The notes below the pieces were generated by a model, which was given only the letters and a program-made list of their open reading frames with translations, ran no database searches and was not told the origin of the DNA. Positions 1 to 11,170 of a stretch of DNA of 64,000 nt are shown here, in pieces. The stretch lies in contig SUWY01000001.1 in assembly GCA_015061245.1 (NCBI GenBank), positions 1-64,000 of the forward strand, in the 5' to 3' direction. Every line of letters starts with the position of its first letter. Within the stretch, counting starts at the first letter, position 1. The stretch is from Bacteroidales bacterium (GTDB lineage Bacteria > Bacteroidota > Bacteroidia > Bacteroidales > Marinifilaceae). The position numbers were made by a program, and so were the translations under genes.

Positions 1-30
1 TCCTCCCGGTTAAATATATAAATGCAAAAA

Positions 31-80
31 AGAGTGACTAATCAGTCATAAGACTTTTTAGTCACCCTCTTTTTTTTATC
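31..80. terminator. Hairpin plus T-tract, rho-independent-terminator-like
   Basis: GTGACTAA ... TTAGTCAC inverted repeat (33-65) followed by CCTCTTTTTTTT. Confidence 0.6.
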
Positions 81-349
81 TCCTAATTCGTAAATTATTC
101 CCAATTCGCAAAATCGGCTGCGGAATTTATTTAACTCCTAACTGTTCACTCCTAAGCAAATTAGTGCAAATCTAATCACAGCTCTTACTCCTTATCTGCA
201 AAGCAATATAAAGCCTTGAATTCAACTCGTGGATTTGCTTTAATTTGTTGTCTACCAACCCCCTAAATCCCCCTTCACTTGGTTCACTACGTTCACCTGC
301 GTTAATAAGGGGGACTTATTCCTCATTCCTAATTCCTCATTCCTCATTC

Positions 350-751
350 CTAATTCCTAATTATTATCCCTCTCCCTGCCCATACAAGTAGCAGACCGCC
401 AATAAAGGTTAATGCAGCGTATAGAACAAATATCATCCATTGTCTGGTCTGCAAAAGTGTTAGCATATCGTGAGACAGAGAAGAGAATGTTGTGAACCCG
501 CCGCAAAATCCTGTAATAAGCAGTAGATTCATATGGGCGGATATGAGCTGGTGTCTCTCTGCCATACCAAATAGAACTCCAATAATAAAACTACCCACAA
601 GGTTTACTGTAAATGTTCCCCATGGGAATACTCCGTGAATATAGTTGGAACAAATTTTTCCAACCAGAAAACGGCAACATGTTCCAATGAAGCCGCCGCT
701 TCCTGCTATTAACATTGCTTTTATCAAATCCATATCTATATTTTTGTGCAA
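350..751 (-). CDS. crcB: CrcB/FluC-type fluoride channel
   Basis: 133 aa; GGFIGTCCRFLVG, FPWGTFTVNLVGSFIIG and TGFCGGFTTFSS motifs typical of CrcB. Confidence 0.93.
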   Translation of the reverse strand: MHKNIDMDLIKAMLIAGSGGFIGTCCRFLVGKICSNYIHGVFPWGTFTVNLVGSFIIGVLFGMAERHQLISAHMNLLLITGFCGGFTTFSSLSHDMLTLLQTRQWMIFVLYAALTFIGGLLLVWAGRGIIIRN

Positions 752-1701
752 CTATTTAGTTTTAATTGTGGCAACATAAAGAGCCATGTGGTTATGCAGA
801 ACGGGGTCGTTAGTGTTGGCAATCCCCATGGAACTGCAATAGTATCCATCGCGGCTTGAATATATACTGTGGTCACTACAGCCAAAACAGCATATATTGT
901 TGTTCTCCAATTTACATTATAGAATGTACATCCAACTGCGATTCCGGTTAATACGGGACTAAATCCGAATAGACCATTGGCAATGTAGTGGCTGTCACAC
1001 TCAAGAAGAATCGCTACTCCCAAGGCAATTGCAGAAGAGAGGCATGCCCAGAATGCTGCCCACCTATTGCATATCCACAGTGCAAATATAAATATAATTC
1101 CGGTTATGGCAGAGTTTATCAAAAAGACCTGACTGATGCCCTTTAACCAATATGTAGCTAATGATTTAAATGTAGTGTCAAGTTCAGAAGAGAATGGTCC
1201 TGGCAGTTCAGGTACACTTAGGTAAGGAGCAGGTAATCCATGCATTACTCTTGTCGCAAGTAATATAAATATAGTTAAGAGTACAAAAGGGAATGTATAA
1301 GCAGTAACCTTGAATTTTTTGAATACACGGTTCATTCCGACAAGAATCCAAGTGCTTGCAGCAGCAAATAGAATTAAGGTGAGCCACATTAGTAATGTTT
1401 CGCCTAAAAATGTAGGCATAGCGCATCCTACCAGAATACCATTATATCCCCATAAACCCATATCCCCATCTTCCGGGCTAAGTTTAAGTATATAGCCGGT
1501 AAGTGTTGAAACTATTACCCCGACAATTGCACCCCATGCAACAGAGGGGAAACCGCTATAGTATGAGCCCCAAAATATTCCGGCTATAATAAGAACTCCT
1601 CCGCACCAGTTCTCTTGGAACATGACTTGCGAAGCTCCGCGAAAAATGATTTTCCAAAAATCTAATGAGAAGATTTTAGGTAGTGTATATCTCTCTTTCA
1701 T
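736..1701 (-). CDS. Urea transporter/channel (UT family)
   Basis: 321 aa hydrophobic protein; NWCGGVLIIAGI and WGYNGILVGCAMP motifs; adjacent to urease genes. Confidence 0.88.
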   Translation of the reverse strand: MKERYTLPKIFSLDFWKIIFRGASQVMFQENWCGGVLIIAGIFWGSYYSGFPSVAWGAIVGVIVSTLTGYILKLSPEDGDMGLWGYNGILVGCAMPTFLGETLLMWLTLILFAAASTWILVGMNRVFKKFKVTAYTFPFVLLTIFILLATRVMHGLPAPYLSVPELPGPFSSELDTTFKSLATYWLKGISQVFLINSAITGIIFIFALWICNRWAAFWACLSSAIALGVAILLECDSHYIANGLFGFSPVLTGIAVGCTFYNVNWRTTIYAVLAVVTTVYIQAAMDTIAVPWGLPTLTTPFCITTWLFMLPQLKLNSCTKI

Positions 1702-1712
1702 ATTTTATGATT

Positions 1713-2627
1713 TTATCTCCAAGCAAACTCTTCAGGTAACTCTCTCCCCTTAATCTCTTTGCGAAGCGTTGAGCATATACTCCTTGTATATCTCTTTAAC
1801 TCTTCTACACTATTACCGAGTAGCTTGATATTAATTCCACAATTATTTGGTAGTATATTTACCCCCAAAGCCATCTCTTTGTTTCGGAATGGAGAGTGTT
1901 TTTTTATTATTGCATTGATATGCTCTTCAGGGGTTGCTATGATTATATCGGCAAAGTGTTTATAGTTACCCATCAATCCCATAATAGATGGATTACTCTT
2001 GTATGGTTCAATTATCATCTTTTCGCGAAAGAGCATCTTTTTTTGAGGGTCAAGAAGTTTCGATGTGATAGAGAGAAGATCATATTTGAAAATCTCTCCT
2101 CCATCATAATACTCTCGTCCGGCACAATAAATCTCAGAGTAGAAGAGTGTAGCTGTAGGGTGGATTGTTATTGTTGTCTCATTCAGGTATCGACTGTTTT
2201 TGCATGGAATGATAGGTAGCGGGATATACTCTAAATAACCATTTTCGTCAATAGTTATTGATTGATGATTTGAAGCATGGTTATATCTCATCTCTGCAAT
2301 TTTTGTTGCTGCTCCTGTTGAGATATGTGCAAAAGCATCTTTCTCAATCTTTAGCTCAATCTCATACCTATCACCATCAACGTTAGGTCCTCCCGATGAT
2401 AGAATATATACGCATGGCATTGTTGCCATCTTCTCATCGAAATATAGCTCTTGCTGCACAATAAGCGGAGCCTGCCTGCTCCATTTGGAAAGGTAGGATT
2501 TGCCACTTTGTGAATCAAGTGTAAAAGTTAGTGCAAGTTTTCCATGTTTCCCTATTGCTCCCGACTCCATTGCCGGGGGCTCTTTCATGTAGGGCTTTAG
2601 TTCTTTATGGAAGTTAGAGGTGTTCAT
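1713..2627 (-). CDS. ureD: Urease accessory protein UreD/UreH
   Basis: 304 aa; [11 protein letters not shown]-like motif; position in urease operon. Confidence 0.9.
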   Translation of the reverse strand: MNTSNFHKELKPYMKEPPAMESGAIGKHGKLALTFTLDSQSGKSYLSKWSRQAPLIVQQELYFDEKMATMPCVYILSSGGPNVDGDRYEIELKIEKDAFAHISTGAATKIAEMRYNHASNHQSITIDENGYLEYIPLPIIPCKNSRYLNETTITIHPTATLFYSEIYCAGREYYDGGEIFKYDLLSITSKLLDPQKKMLFREKMIIEPYKSNPSIMGLMGNYKHFADIIIATPEEHINAIIKKHSPFRNKEMALGVNILPNNCGINIKLLGNSVEELKRYTRSICSTLRKEIKGRELPEEFAWR

Positions 2628-3241
2628 TGTGGTATGGCTACAGATATAATCATATCGGTTAAATTTTCAATGCCCTCGCCCGTCATGCAGTTTGTAAAGA
2701 TAAATGGCTTGCCGGGACGCATTAGTTTTGAGTCATGTTCCATTACATTAAGGTCTGCGTGAACATAGGGAGCCAAATCGGTTTTGTTGATAACCAATAT
2801 GTCTGAATATGAGATACCGGGACCATCTTTGCGTGGAATTTTATCTCCGGCTGCAACATCGATTACGTAGATAAAGAAATCTACTAATGCGGGACTGAAT
2901 GTCAGTGTCAGATTATCGCCTCCCGATTCAATCAGTACAATGTCGCTATCGGGAAATTTCTCCTCCATCTCCTCAACAGCAGCAATATTCATTGATGGAT
3001 CTTCACGAACAGCAGTGTGTGGGCATGCACCTGTCTCAACACCAATAATTCTCTCTTCTGCTAAATAGCCCTTCAGAGTTTTTCGTACATGCTTGGCATC
3101 TTCTGTAGTTACAATATCATTTGTGATGATAAGGACCTTCAAGCCTCGCTCCAAAAGTTTGGGAGTTATAGCCTCAATTATTGCAGTCTTGCCCGAGCCT
3201 ACCGGACCGCCGATTCCAATTCTAAATGTCTGTTTCTCCAT
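2624..3241 (-). CDS. ureG: Urease accessory GTPase UreG
   Basis: [13 protein letters not shown]-loop, [26 protein letters not shown]. Confidence 0.97.
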   Translation of the reverse strand: MEKQTFRIGIGGPVGSGKTAIIEAITPKLLERGLKVLIITNDIVTTEDAKHVRKTLKGYLAEERIIGVETGACPHTAVREDPSMNIAAVEEMEEKFPDSDIVLIESGGDNLTLTFSPALVDFFIYVIDVAAGDKIPRKDGPGISYSDILVINKTDLAPYVHADLNVMEHDSKLMRPGKPFIFTNCMTGEGIENLTDMIISVAIPQ

Positions 3242-3254
3242 ATATCAAGGTTAA

Positions 3255-3950
3255 TTAATTACCGAACATTCGTTTTGTTCCCTGTTCGTGTAGCGATGCT
3301 ATTATGTCAAGCTCCGGAGCAAAACTTTGAATGTCCTGTAAATCAAGTTCTTTAATTTTTTCGTAATCTTCCGATGCTAAAGCGCACAACTCTTTAAGAA
3401 TCTGTTGGGTGTCAATGTGCGAAACTCTAAAGATACGTAATGCAGCATTGAGAACCATGTTGATTGTACCATACTCAAGGGCTGCAAAGAGCGAGGCCTC
3501 GTCCATTCCGGCAGCGCGAAACATTATTGCTAAGCTGATATTATGGCAACCATAACACTTGCCCTCAATAATATCATTGTGCCACTGCATGACAATTCTG
3601 TTTTGGGGAAAGAGAAGTGTTGCCATTTCGGAACACTTTCTTCCCATTTTAAGGCTCATGCCCCTCGATTCATTCGATAGCTTACCTATGTAGCTAATGT
3701 TATCTGCTTCAAGAATCTCTTTATAGTTGTTCCCGTAGGCTGCCCGAAAAGCGATAAGAGCTGCCAGGTAATCACTATAAAGTGCTTGAATTACAGCTGT
3801 TCGAGCATACTGTTTTAAATCTGCTTTATCTTTGATAAGATTGTTTTCAACTGCGCTCTCTACTCCATTTGAAAAGGCGAATGAGCCAATAGGGAATGCA
3901 GAGTCGCATAGTTGTGCCAATAATATCGATTTTCTAATGGTGTTCTGCAT
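3255..3950 (-). CDS. ureF: Urease accessory protein UreF
   Basis: LLAQLCDSAFPIGSFAFSNGVE motif; operon position. Confidence 0.93.
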   Translation of the reverse strand: MQNTIRKSILLAQLCDSAFPIGSFAFSNGVESAVENNLIKDKADLKQYARTAVIQALYSDYLAALIAFRAAYGNNYKEILEADNISYIGKLSNESRGMSLKMGRKCSEMATLLFPQNRIVMQWHNDIIEGKCYGCHNISLAIMFRAAGMDEASLFAALEYGTINMVLNAALRIFRVSHIDTQQILKELCALASEDYEKIKELDLQDIQSFAPELDIIASLHEQGTKRMFGN

Positions 3951-4488
3951 GAAATAGGTATCTTATATCGTGTGGTGATAGGTAGGGAATAACACTCTGT
4001 CCCTCTTGAAACTCTATCTCAATATTTTGGAAATTGTGAGTGTGCATAACGCTCTCCATTACCTTTCTATCCAATGTAAGAGGAACATAAACAGTAAGCC
4101 CTTTCACGACAGCCGGCCAATGTTGGTTTCCTATTGCGTGGCCCAACTCTATGCAGGTGCGAATCAGCTCCTCTTGACTCTTTTGTGCAATTTGGTTCAG
4201 TTTAATAACCATGACCTGTGATAATTTAATATGCACTACAAGAGCTCTCTTCTCTTTCTCATTGAATAGTAGAATATCGCCCTCTGTAAGATGGGTGTGG
4301 CGGTTGAGCGATATTGCATATCGCTCACCCCCCTTGTCAATGATTATACGGCTCTTTTGTGCGCTCCATTGGTCGAACTCAAGGTAGTCAATAATTGCCC
4401 CTTGTAATTTTGCTCTCCATTCATCGGAGCAGACATTGCCTAAAATATTGTTAATTGCAATCATTATCTTTATCTTTAACTGAACCAA
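3934..4488 (-). CDS. ureE: Urease accessory (nickel-delivery) protein UreE; more likely start at 4464 (MIAINN)
   Basis: 184 aa; GNQHWPAVV... motif; between ureC and ureF; no long His-rich tail. Confidence 0.88.
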   Translation of the reverse strand: MVQLKIKIMIAINNILGNVCSDEWRAKLQGAIIDYLEFDQWSAQKSRIIIDKGGERYAISLNRHTHLTEGDILLFNEKEKRALVVHIKLSQVMVIKLNQIAQKSQEELIRTCIELGHAIGNQHWPAVVKGLTVYVPLTLDRKVMESVMHTHNFQNIEIEFQEGQSVIPYLSPHDIRYLFHAEHH

Positions 4489-6194
4489 TAGAGTTGTGCC
4501 ATGGCAAATTTGTCAGCGGCAGGAATCTTTACAGCCTCGCCATTTACTCTAACCTCAAAAGTCTCATTGTCAATCTCAATGCGTGGGGTTCCATTGTTTA
4601 AAACCATATCAGATTTTGTGATTTGACGGCACCCCTTCACCGCCATGACTCTCTTCATCAATCCATACTTCTCCCTAATATTGTTCTGGATTGCTGCATG
4701 CGAGACAAATGAGATAGAAGATTTCTGTAGTGCAGTGCCGAATGATCCGAACATCTTACGATAGTACATAGGTTGCGGAGTTGGTAATGAAGCATTTGGA
4801 TCTCCCATATTTGCCCAGTTAATCATACCTCCTTTAATAACCATTTTAGGTTTTGCTCCAAAAAATTGTGGTTCCCATAGTACCAAATCTGCCATTTTGC
4901 CAACCTCAACAGAGCCCAATATATGGCTTACTCCATAGGTTATAGCAGGATTTATGGTCACCTTGGCGAGATAGCGCAATACTCTAAAGTTGTCATTTCC
5001 AGGAGCATCCTCTGCCAATTTGCCCCTAACCTGTTTCATGTAATCGGCCATTTGGAATGCTCGCATAAAGTTTTCGCCAACGCGTCCCATGGCTTGTGAA
5101 TCAGATGAGATCATTGAAATGACTCCCATATCGTGTAGTACATTCTCGGCTGCCTGAGTTTCAGGACGTACGCGGCTCTCGGCAAAAGCTACATCGGATG
5201 GAATCTTTGGGTTAAGATTGTGGCATACCATAATCATATCGAACAACTCTGCTTGTGAGTTGATTCCAAATGGTAATGTTGGATTTGTCGATGATGGCAA
5301 TACATTTTCGAGCGAGGCTACCTTCATTAAGTCTGGTGCGTGTCCACCACCAGCTCCTTCGGTGTGGAAGGTGTGGATTGTTCTTCCGTCGATGGCAGCA
5401 ATGGTATCCTCGACATATCCGCTCTCGTTTAGAGTATCGGTATGGATAGCAACCTGAACATCGTGCTCTTCTGCAACCTCCATACAGCGTTTTATTGCCT
5501 GTGGAGTGCTGCCCCAATCTTCGTGAATTTTAAAACCGCACGCTCCGGCAAGCAACTCATCGTACATAGGCTCTTTGTTAGAGCAGTTACCCTTGCCAAG
5601 GAATCCAACGTTAATGGGAAGTTCCTCTACAGATTGTAACATTCTCTTTAGGTTCCATGGCCCTGAGGTAATAGTGGTGCCGTTGGTACCATCGGTTGGG
5701 CCAACACCTCCTCCGAAGAAGGTGGTTATTCCATTACTCAATGCGTGAAAGGCTTGCTGTGGAGCAATCATATGAATATGACCGTCAATTCCGGCTGCTG
5801 TAAGAATAAGGTGTTCGCCGGAAATTGCATCGGTTGAAGCTCCGGTAATAAGGTTGGGCGAAACTCCATCCATGGTGTTTGGATTTCCTGCTTTTCCAAT
5901 GCCGGCAATTCTTCCATCTTTAATTCCCACATCGGCTTTGACTACTCCCAATTTTGCATCAATGATGGTAACATTGGTAATTACCAAATCCAAAGAGCCT
6001 CCCTCTGCTCTTACGGTGTTGGCTAATCCCATGCCGTCGCGAAGTGTTTTACCTCCACCATAGACAGCTTCATCGCCCAAATATCTTAAATCCTTTTCAA
6101 TCTCAACATATAGATTGGTATCGGCTAATCGGATTTTATCTCCAACTGTCGGTCCGAAAAGATCATTATTCTGTTGTCTTGATATCTTGCTCAT
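4476..6194 (-). CDS. ureC: Urease alpha subunit
   Basis: 572 aa; [41 protein letters not shown] (carbamylated Lys), [15 protein letters not shown]. Confidence 0.98.
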   Translation of the reverse strand: MSKISRQQNNDLFGPTVGDKIRLADTNLYVEIEKDLRYLGDEAVYGGGKTLRDGMGLANTVRAEGGSLDLVITNVTIIDAKLGVVKADVGIKDGRIAGIGKAGNPNTMDGVSPNLITGASTDAISGEHLILTAAGIDGHIHMIAPQQAFHALSNGITTFFGGGVGPTDGTNGTTITSGPWNLKRMLQSVEELPINVGFLGKGNCSNKEPMYDELLAGACGFKIHEDWGSTPQAIKRCMEVAEEHDVQVAIHTDTLNESGYVEDTIAAIDGRTIHTFHTEGAGGGHAPDLMKVASLENVLPSSTNPTLPFGINSQAELFDMIMVCHNLNPKIPSDVAFAESRVRPETQAAENVLHDMGVISMISSDSQAMGRVGENFMRAFQMADYMKQVRGKLAEDAPGNDNFRVLRYLAKVTINPAITYGVSHILGSVEVGKMADLVLWEPQFFGAKPKMVIKGGMINWANMGDPNASLPTPQPMYYRKMFGSFGTALQKSSISFVSHAAIQNNIREKYGLMKRVMAVKGCRQITKSDMVLNNGTPRIEIDNETFEVRVNGEAVKIPAADKFAMAQLYWFS

Positions 6195-6600
6195 ACTCTT
6201 CGTTTTTGAATCCGTATTTTTTCATTTTCTCAATTGCCTTTACTCTCTTTGGCAGGAAAAACGGGGCATCTTCAGTGCCTGTATAACCCTCTACCAAACC
6301 ATTGAATCCCGTTATATATTGCTTCCCTCCAAAGGGAACAAGCTCAACGCTCTTCTCTTGACCCGGTTCAAACCTGATGGCTGTGGTTGCAGGGATATTC
6401 AAATGATATCCGTAGGCTGCAGCACGGTTGAACTGCAAATATCTATTCACCTCGAAAAAGTGAAAATGGGAGCCGATTTGAATAGGACGGTTGCCACAAT
6501 TCTTAACCTTTATAGTTATCACCTTGCGTCCGACATTGTATTCAAGATCATCTTTGGCTAGTAGAACTCCTCCAATTGGTACATCTATCTTATCGCTCAT
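6166..6600 (-). CDS. ureB: Urease beta subunit
   Basis: [23 protein letters not shown]-like motif ([16 protein letters not shown]). Confidence 0.96.
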   Translation of the reverse strand: MSDKIDVPIGGVLLAKDDLEYNVGRKVITIKVKNCGNRPIQIGSHFHFFEVNRYLQFNRAAAYGYHLNIPATTAIRFEPGQEKSVELVPFGGKQYITGFNGLVEGYTGTEDAPFFLPKRVKAIEKMKKYGFKNEEYEQDIKTTE

Positions 6601-6608
6601 ATCTCCTA

Positions 6609-6911
6609 TTATTTTATTGGTTTGTGAATACTGACAAGACGGCTGCCATCGGTAAATACAGCTTCAATCTGAATCAATGATATCATATCCGCCACTCCAT
6701 CCATAACATCTGCTTTGGTAAGGAGGTTTGAGGCGAGGCTCATTACCTGCTCCAAGGTTTTACCTTCGCGAGCAGCCTCGAGAGCCATATAACTGATATA
6801 TGCAACAGCCTCGGGGTGGTTTAATTTCAACCCTTTTGCTTTGCGCCTCTCTGCTATTTGTCCCATGGATATCAATAGCAGTTTGTCAATCTCTTTTGGT
6901 GTTAAATGCAT
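6609..6911 (-). CDS. ureA: Urease gamma subunit
   Basis: [13 protein letters not shown]...[18 protein letters not shown]. Confidence 0.97.
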   Translation of the reverse strand: MHLTPKEIDKLLLISMGQIAERRKAKGLKLNHPEAVAYISYMALEAAREGKTLEQVMSLASNLLTKADVMDGVADMISLIQIEAVFTDGSRLVSIHKPIK

Positions 6912-7038
6912 AGTAAGTTAATTTTGAGTTTCATAAATGGTTGTTTTCTGAGCCATATATACGCTTCGTAGTCCAAAAGGTTATTATAACATTCACCCTC
7001 CACTTTGCGTAATAGAGGGAAAATTGAGGTGATTTTTT

Positions 7039-9081
7039 ATGGAACAAAGGAGAAAACAAACATTGATACTCCTCTTTTTACTATGTGCGTATAGTGTTCA
7101 TGCACAGGAAAGTGAAGTTGATACTTCGTTATATGTGGGCGAGGTTTTGATCTTGAAGAGTGGTACTTCTATTGAGGAGTCGAGAAGTTCGGGAATTGTA
7201 AATGTAATTTCATCAGAGCTTCTCTCTAAATTGCCGTTACAGAGTGTTGATGAGGCGTTGACAATGTTGCCCGGAGTCAATTCCAACAGAACATCGGGCT
7301 TGTCTCAAATGGTAACAACAGTAAGTTTGCGAGGTTTATCGGGCGATGAACAGGGAAGGACATTGGTTCTTATGGATGGAGTTCCCATCAATACATCGGA
7401 CAACGGCACTGTAAACTGGAACTCTATTAATCCTGCAAATGTTGCAAAGATAGAGCTGCTTAAAGGGGCAGCATCGGCACTTTATGGCGCAAATGCAATA
7501 GGCGGAGTTATAAATATAGTGACCAAAAAGGCCTCCTCGCCCCTTGCAATAATGGGGAGCATGGAGTATGGAACTTTAAATACGTGGCGTTCAAACCTTT
7601 CATTGTCAAGTAGATTAAGTGATAAGGTGTCGTTCTTTTTAGGTGGAAACTACTCCAAATCCGATGGATATATCAATATTCCTGACTCTTTAATAACTCA
7701 GTATACCTATCCGACATATGTGAGTGAATATGGAGTAAATTCAAAGCTACTCTATTCTCCTACAAAGCATTGGGAGTTAGATCTGTCATATTCAATGTAT
7801 CGAGACAGGCGTGGGGAGGGTGAGAAGATTCTTGCCGAGCGTGGTGAGTATAGACGTTTTGATAATGACAGAGTGCAATTTTCGGCACGAAGAGTAGGCA
7901 ATGACTTTTGGCGAATGTCAATAACAGGATACTTTCAACAGGAACGCTATTTTAAACTTGACGAAAGGGTGAATGGTGGAGTGTATCAACGATTTGATGT
8001 TCATGCTAAGCGCGAAGATCTGGGAATAATCTTTAATGGATCGTTGCAGTTTCGAGATAATCGTCTCTCATTTGGGGCGGAACTACGTGGAGGAGCAATA
8101 GATGGTGGTGATTACTATAAAACCTCGCCCGATACAGTAAGAAATAGGGGAGAGTTGGATATATATTCGCTCTATATCAGAGATGAGCAGACACTATTTA
8201 AAGATAAGTTGTGGATGCAAGTAGCTCTGCGTTACGATTTTGCTCAGTTTCATGATGGTCTGTTTCAGGCAAACGGAGAGTCAGTTGGCGCTTTTTCAAA
8301 CTATAACGGAGAGTTGGCATTGAAGGAGTGGGGTAAAATATCGCCCAATGTATCAATTAGATATACTCCATCTGCCAAGCTTACGGCCTATCTTACCTAT
8401 GGGCGAGGTTTCAGGGCATCGATACTCGATGATATGTGTCGTTCCGGGTGGATGTGGATAGGTCCAAAAATAGCCAATCCCGAACTTGGTCCTGAGTATG
8501 TTGACAATTTCGAATTTGGAACAACAATGAGGTTAGGCAGGTTTATCTTTGACAAGAGCCTCTATTATGGGGTTGGTCATGACTTTCTCTACTATGTACC
8601 CACCGGAGAGAAACTCTATGGAAAGCGCGATATCTTTATCAGAAAAAACATCTCAAAGGTTGAGTTTTATGGAGGCGAGAGTGCAATAACCTACGACAAT
8701 AGAAACGGTCTCTATATGAATTTGAACTACTCAATGGGAATTTCTAAGATTGTCGATGCCAATGGCAATGAAACTTTAAAAGGAAAATACCTGACATACG
8801 CACCTAAATTTATGGTAAAGTTTTATGCTTTATGGAGTGGAAGAGTGGGCGAGGCCTCGCTTAAAACAACCTATAAATCAAAACAATATGTAACCGAGGA
8901 TAATTCAGACTATATGGATGGATTTGTTATGTGTGATTTGGCAGTAGGTAAATGGTTTTGGAATAGAACCGTAGGTATACGTGGAGAGGTTCTTAATCTC
9001 TTTGATAGACGTGAGACCAATTCGCCAAACTACTTATCGCCTGGAAGATTGTTTAACTTAAAGATAATGTTGAATTTATGA
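7039..9081 (+). CDS. TonB-dependent outer-membrane receptor
   Basis: 680 aa with signal peptide; plug motifs (VDEALTMLPGVNSN, GRTLVLMDGVPIN, LLKGAASALYGANAIGGVINIVTKK). Confidence 0.93.
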   Translation: MEQRRKQTLILLFLLCAYSVHAQESEVDTSLYVGEVLILKSGTSIEESRSSGIVNVISSELLSKLPLQSVDEALTMLPGVNSNRTSGLSQMVTTVSLRGLSGDEQGRTLVLMDGVPINTSDNGTVNWNSINPANVAKIELLKGAASALYGANAIGGVINIVTKKASSPLAIMGSMEYGTLNTWRSNLSLSSRLSDKVSFFLGGNYSKSDGYINIPDSLITQYTYPTYVSEYGVNSKLLYSPTKHWELDLSYSMYRDRRGEGEKILAERGEYRRFDNDRVQFSARRVGNDFWRMSITGYFQQERYFKLDERVNGGVYQRFDVHAKREDLGIIFNGSLQFRDNRLSFGAELRGGAIDGGDYYKTSPDTVRNRGELDIYSLYIRDEQTLFKDKLWMQVALRYDFAQFHDGLFQANGESVGAFSNYNGELALKEWGKISPNVSIRYTPSAKLTAYLTYGRGFRASILDDMCRSGWMWIGPKIANPELGPEYVDNFEFGTTMRLGRFIFDKSLYYGVGHDFLYYVPTGEKLYGKRDIFIRKNISKVEFYGGESAITYDNRNGLYMNLNYSMGISKIVDANGNETLKGKYLTYAPKFMVKFYALWSGRVGEASLKTTYKSKQYVTEDNSDYMDGFVMCDLAVGKWFWNRTVGIRGEVLNLFDRRETNSPNYLSPGRLFNLKIMLNL

Positions 9082-10163
9082 AAAATGTATTTAAGGCAAT
9101 AATAAAGATTCTATTGGTAATCTTTGTTACGATAATGCTTTTGATATTGATCATGTTGGTTAGAAGTGAGTATAGAACCATTGAATCAGAGGGTGTAGAG
9201 GTGACCGATATGTTAGGCAGAAGTGTAATAGTACCCGAGCACGTTGATTCAATAGTCTGCCTTAAAGCTTCGGCCATCAGATTGGTATGCTATGCAGGTG
9301 GGGCTGATATGATTTGTGGAGTAGAGGAGTGCGAGTTGAGAGGTAATCCCTATACACATATTTACGCGAATCCTAAATTAAAAGAGAGACGCGTAATTGG
9401 CCCCATGATGGGAGGAGATGCGGAGTTGATTCTCTCTGTGTCGCCCGATTTGATATTTACAACGTGTAGTACTGTCAATGAGGCAGATATGTTACAAAGA
9501 AGATGTGGAGTTCCGGTAATAGCCTTGGAGTACGGTAACTTGGCTTCTCGGCGTGATGAATTTTACTCCTCATTAAAATTAATATCAAATGTTTTGGGTA
9601 CAGAGAGTAGGGTGGATTCCCTTATTGGGTACATCGATGGTCAAATTGGTGAGTTGGATCGAAGGTCGGAAAGAGAGTTAAAGCATGAGCCCTCGCCTGT
9701 AGTATATGTATGTGGAATATCGTATAAAGGGAAGAGGGGGTTGGATTCAACCGATCCCAATTATGCGGCACTCCAATTCATAAATGGAACAAATGCTGCG
9801 GCCGGGGTGGATAGTAAATTGGTATCGGAGATAACGGGAACCACAATATCGTTAGAGCAACTGCTTCTTTGGAATCCCGACATTCTGTTTGTGGATCACG
9901 ATGGCTTTAATTTGGTTATGAGTGATTTAGAACGCTTGAATATAGATAGGAACAAGCTCTATCTGATATGGCCGTACAATAATATTCACTCAAATTTCGA
10001 GGTAATGCTTTTGAATTCATGGTTTATGGGAAAGGTACTCTATCCGGAGCAATTCGCAGACATTGATATTGCTGCCAAGCGTGATGAGATAATGTATCAA
10101 TTCTTGCGCTCTGATATAGGAGACTCTCTTGTTGCAACGTGGGGAGAGTATCGGAAAATTTGA
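9078..10163 (+). CDS. ABC transporter substrate-binding protein (Fe3+-siderophore/B12/metal-chelate type)
   Basis: DMLGRSVIVPEHVDSIVCL...; N-terminal hydrophobic anchor without lipobox Cys; followed by FecCD permease and ATPase. Confidence 0.87.
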   Translation: MKNVFKAIIKILLVIFVTIMLLILIMLVRSEYRTIESEGVEVTDMLGRSVIVPEHVDSIVCLKASAIRLVCYAGGADMICGVEECELRGNPYTHIYANPKLKERRVIGPMMGGDAELILSVSPDLIFTTCSTVNEADMLQRRCGVPVIALEYGNLASRRDEFYSSLKLISNVLGTESRVDSLIGYIDGQIGELDRRSERELKHEPSPVVYVCGISYKGKRGLDSTDPNYAALQFINGTNAAAGVDSKLVSEITGTTISLEQLLLWNPDILFVDHDGFNLVMSDLERLNIDRNKLYLIWPYNNIHSNFEVMLLNSWFMGKVLYPEQFADIDIAAKRDEIMYQFLRSDIGDSLVATWGEYRKI

Positions 10164-10179
10164 AAAGCAATAGGGAACT

Positions 10180-11169
10180 ATGAATATAATTGTTACGAAA
10201 TATATCTCTTTACAAAGGAGAAATAGAGTAATTATACTCTCTGTTGCACTATTGGGAATTGTTTTGTCGTTACTCTCTGTCTCAATAGGTCTGAAAAAAT
10301 TTATAGTTGCAGACACTGTAATGATGGAATCGATACTCTCGCTTAGGGGAGCCAGGGTTGCCTCTGCGTTTATCTCAGGAGCAATTCTCTCATTGAGTGG
10401 AGTGGTGATGCAGACACTATTGCGTAACCCTTTGGCATCGCCATATACTTTAGGTATCTCCAATGCTGCAGCATTCGGAGCGGCTATAGGGATTCTCTTT
10501 TTTAGCAATTCAGTAATTCCCGGAGTGACAGTTTTGACTGCATTTATCGGAACTCTTTTTGGATTGGGATTGATTCTGTTGATTTCAGGAATTAAGAGTA
10601 GTGGAGTTGAGACTGTAATTTTAGCTGGAGTTGTAATAAATTCCCTCTTCTCTGCGGGAATTGCAATAATGCAATATGTTGCAGATTCTGCACAACTTGC
10701 AACAATTGTTTTTTGGACCTTTGGAGATTTGGGTAAAGGTGATTGGATGGCAGTTTTGTTACTCTTTATAATATCACTCGCTGCCGGTTTTTACCTCTAC
10801 CGCAAGCGTTGGGATTATAAGGCATTGGAGCTTGGCGATGATTATGCCAGGAGTGTAGGAGTGCAACCGGTAAAGATTCGCTTAACAGGTTTAATTGTAG
10901 CCTCGCTTATGACGGCAGTAGCAGTCTCTATATTCGGAGTGATTGCTTTTGTCGGATTGGCGGTTCCGCACCTCTTGCGACGTATGGTTGGGGCAGACTT
11001 AAATTACCTTATTCCTGCCTCTCTCATTTTTGGCGGAGCCTTTATGGTGGTATGTGATATGGTATCCAAACTCCTCTTTGCCCCTATTATTATTCCAATA
11101 GGGATAATAACATCGATTATAGGAGTGCCACTATTTATCATTGTTTTGTATAAATATTATAGAAGATAG
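10180..11169 (+). CDS. FecCD-family ABC transporter permease
   Basis: GAILSLSGVVMQTLLRNPLASPYTLGISNAAAFGA; FVGLAVPHLLRRMVGAD. Confidence 0.95.
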   Translation: MNIIVTKYISLQRRNRVIILSVALLGIVLSLLSVSIGLKKFIVADTVMMESILSLRGARVASAFISGAILSLSGVVMQTLLRNPLASPYTLGISNAAAFGAAIGILFFSNSVIPGVTVLTAFIGTLFGLGLILLISGIKSSGVETVILAGVVINSLFSAGIAIMQYVADSAQLATIVFWTFGDLGKGDWMAVLLLFIISLAAGFYLYRKRWDYKALELGDDYARSVGVQPVKIRLTGLIVASLMTAVAVSIFGVIAFVGLAVPHLLRRMVGADLNYLIPASLIFGGAFMVVCDMVSKLLFAPIIIPIGIITSIIGVPLFIIVLYKYYRR

Positions 11170-11170
11170 T

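Noticed and set aside
350-800. Fluoride (crcB) riboswitch upstream of crcB
   Set aside because: crcB overlaps the upstream urea-channel CDS, leaving no leader for a riboswitch.
3934-4488. UreE as an unusual His-poor variant
   Set aside because: UreE proteins without a His-rich tail are common, so this is not noteworthy by itself.
6912-7038. Cobalamin riboswitch controlling the TonB receptor
   Set aside because: The gap is only 127 bp and no B12-box-like GCCACTG sequence was visible.
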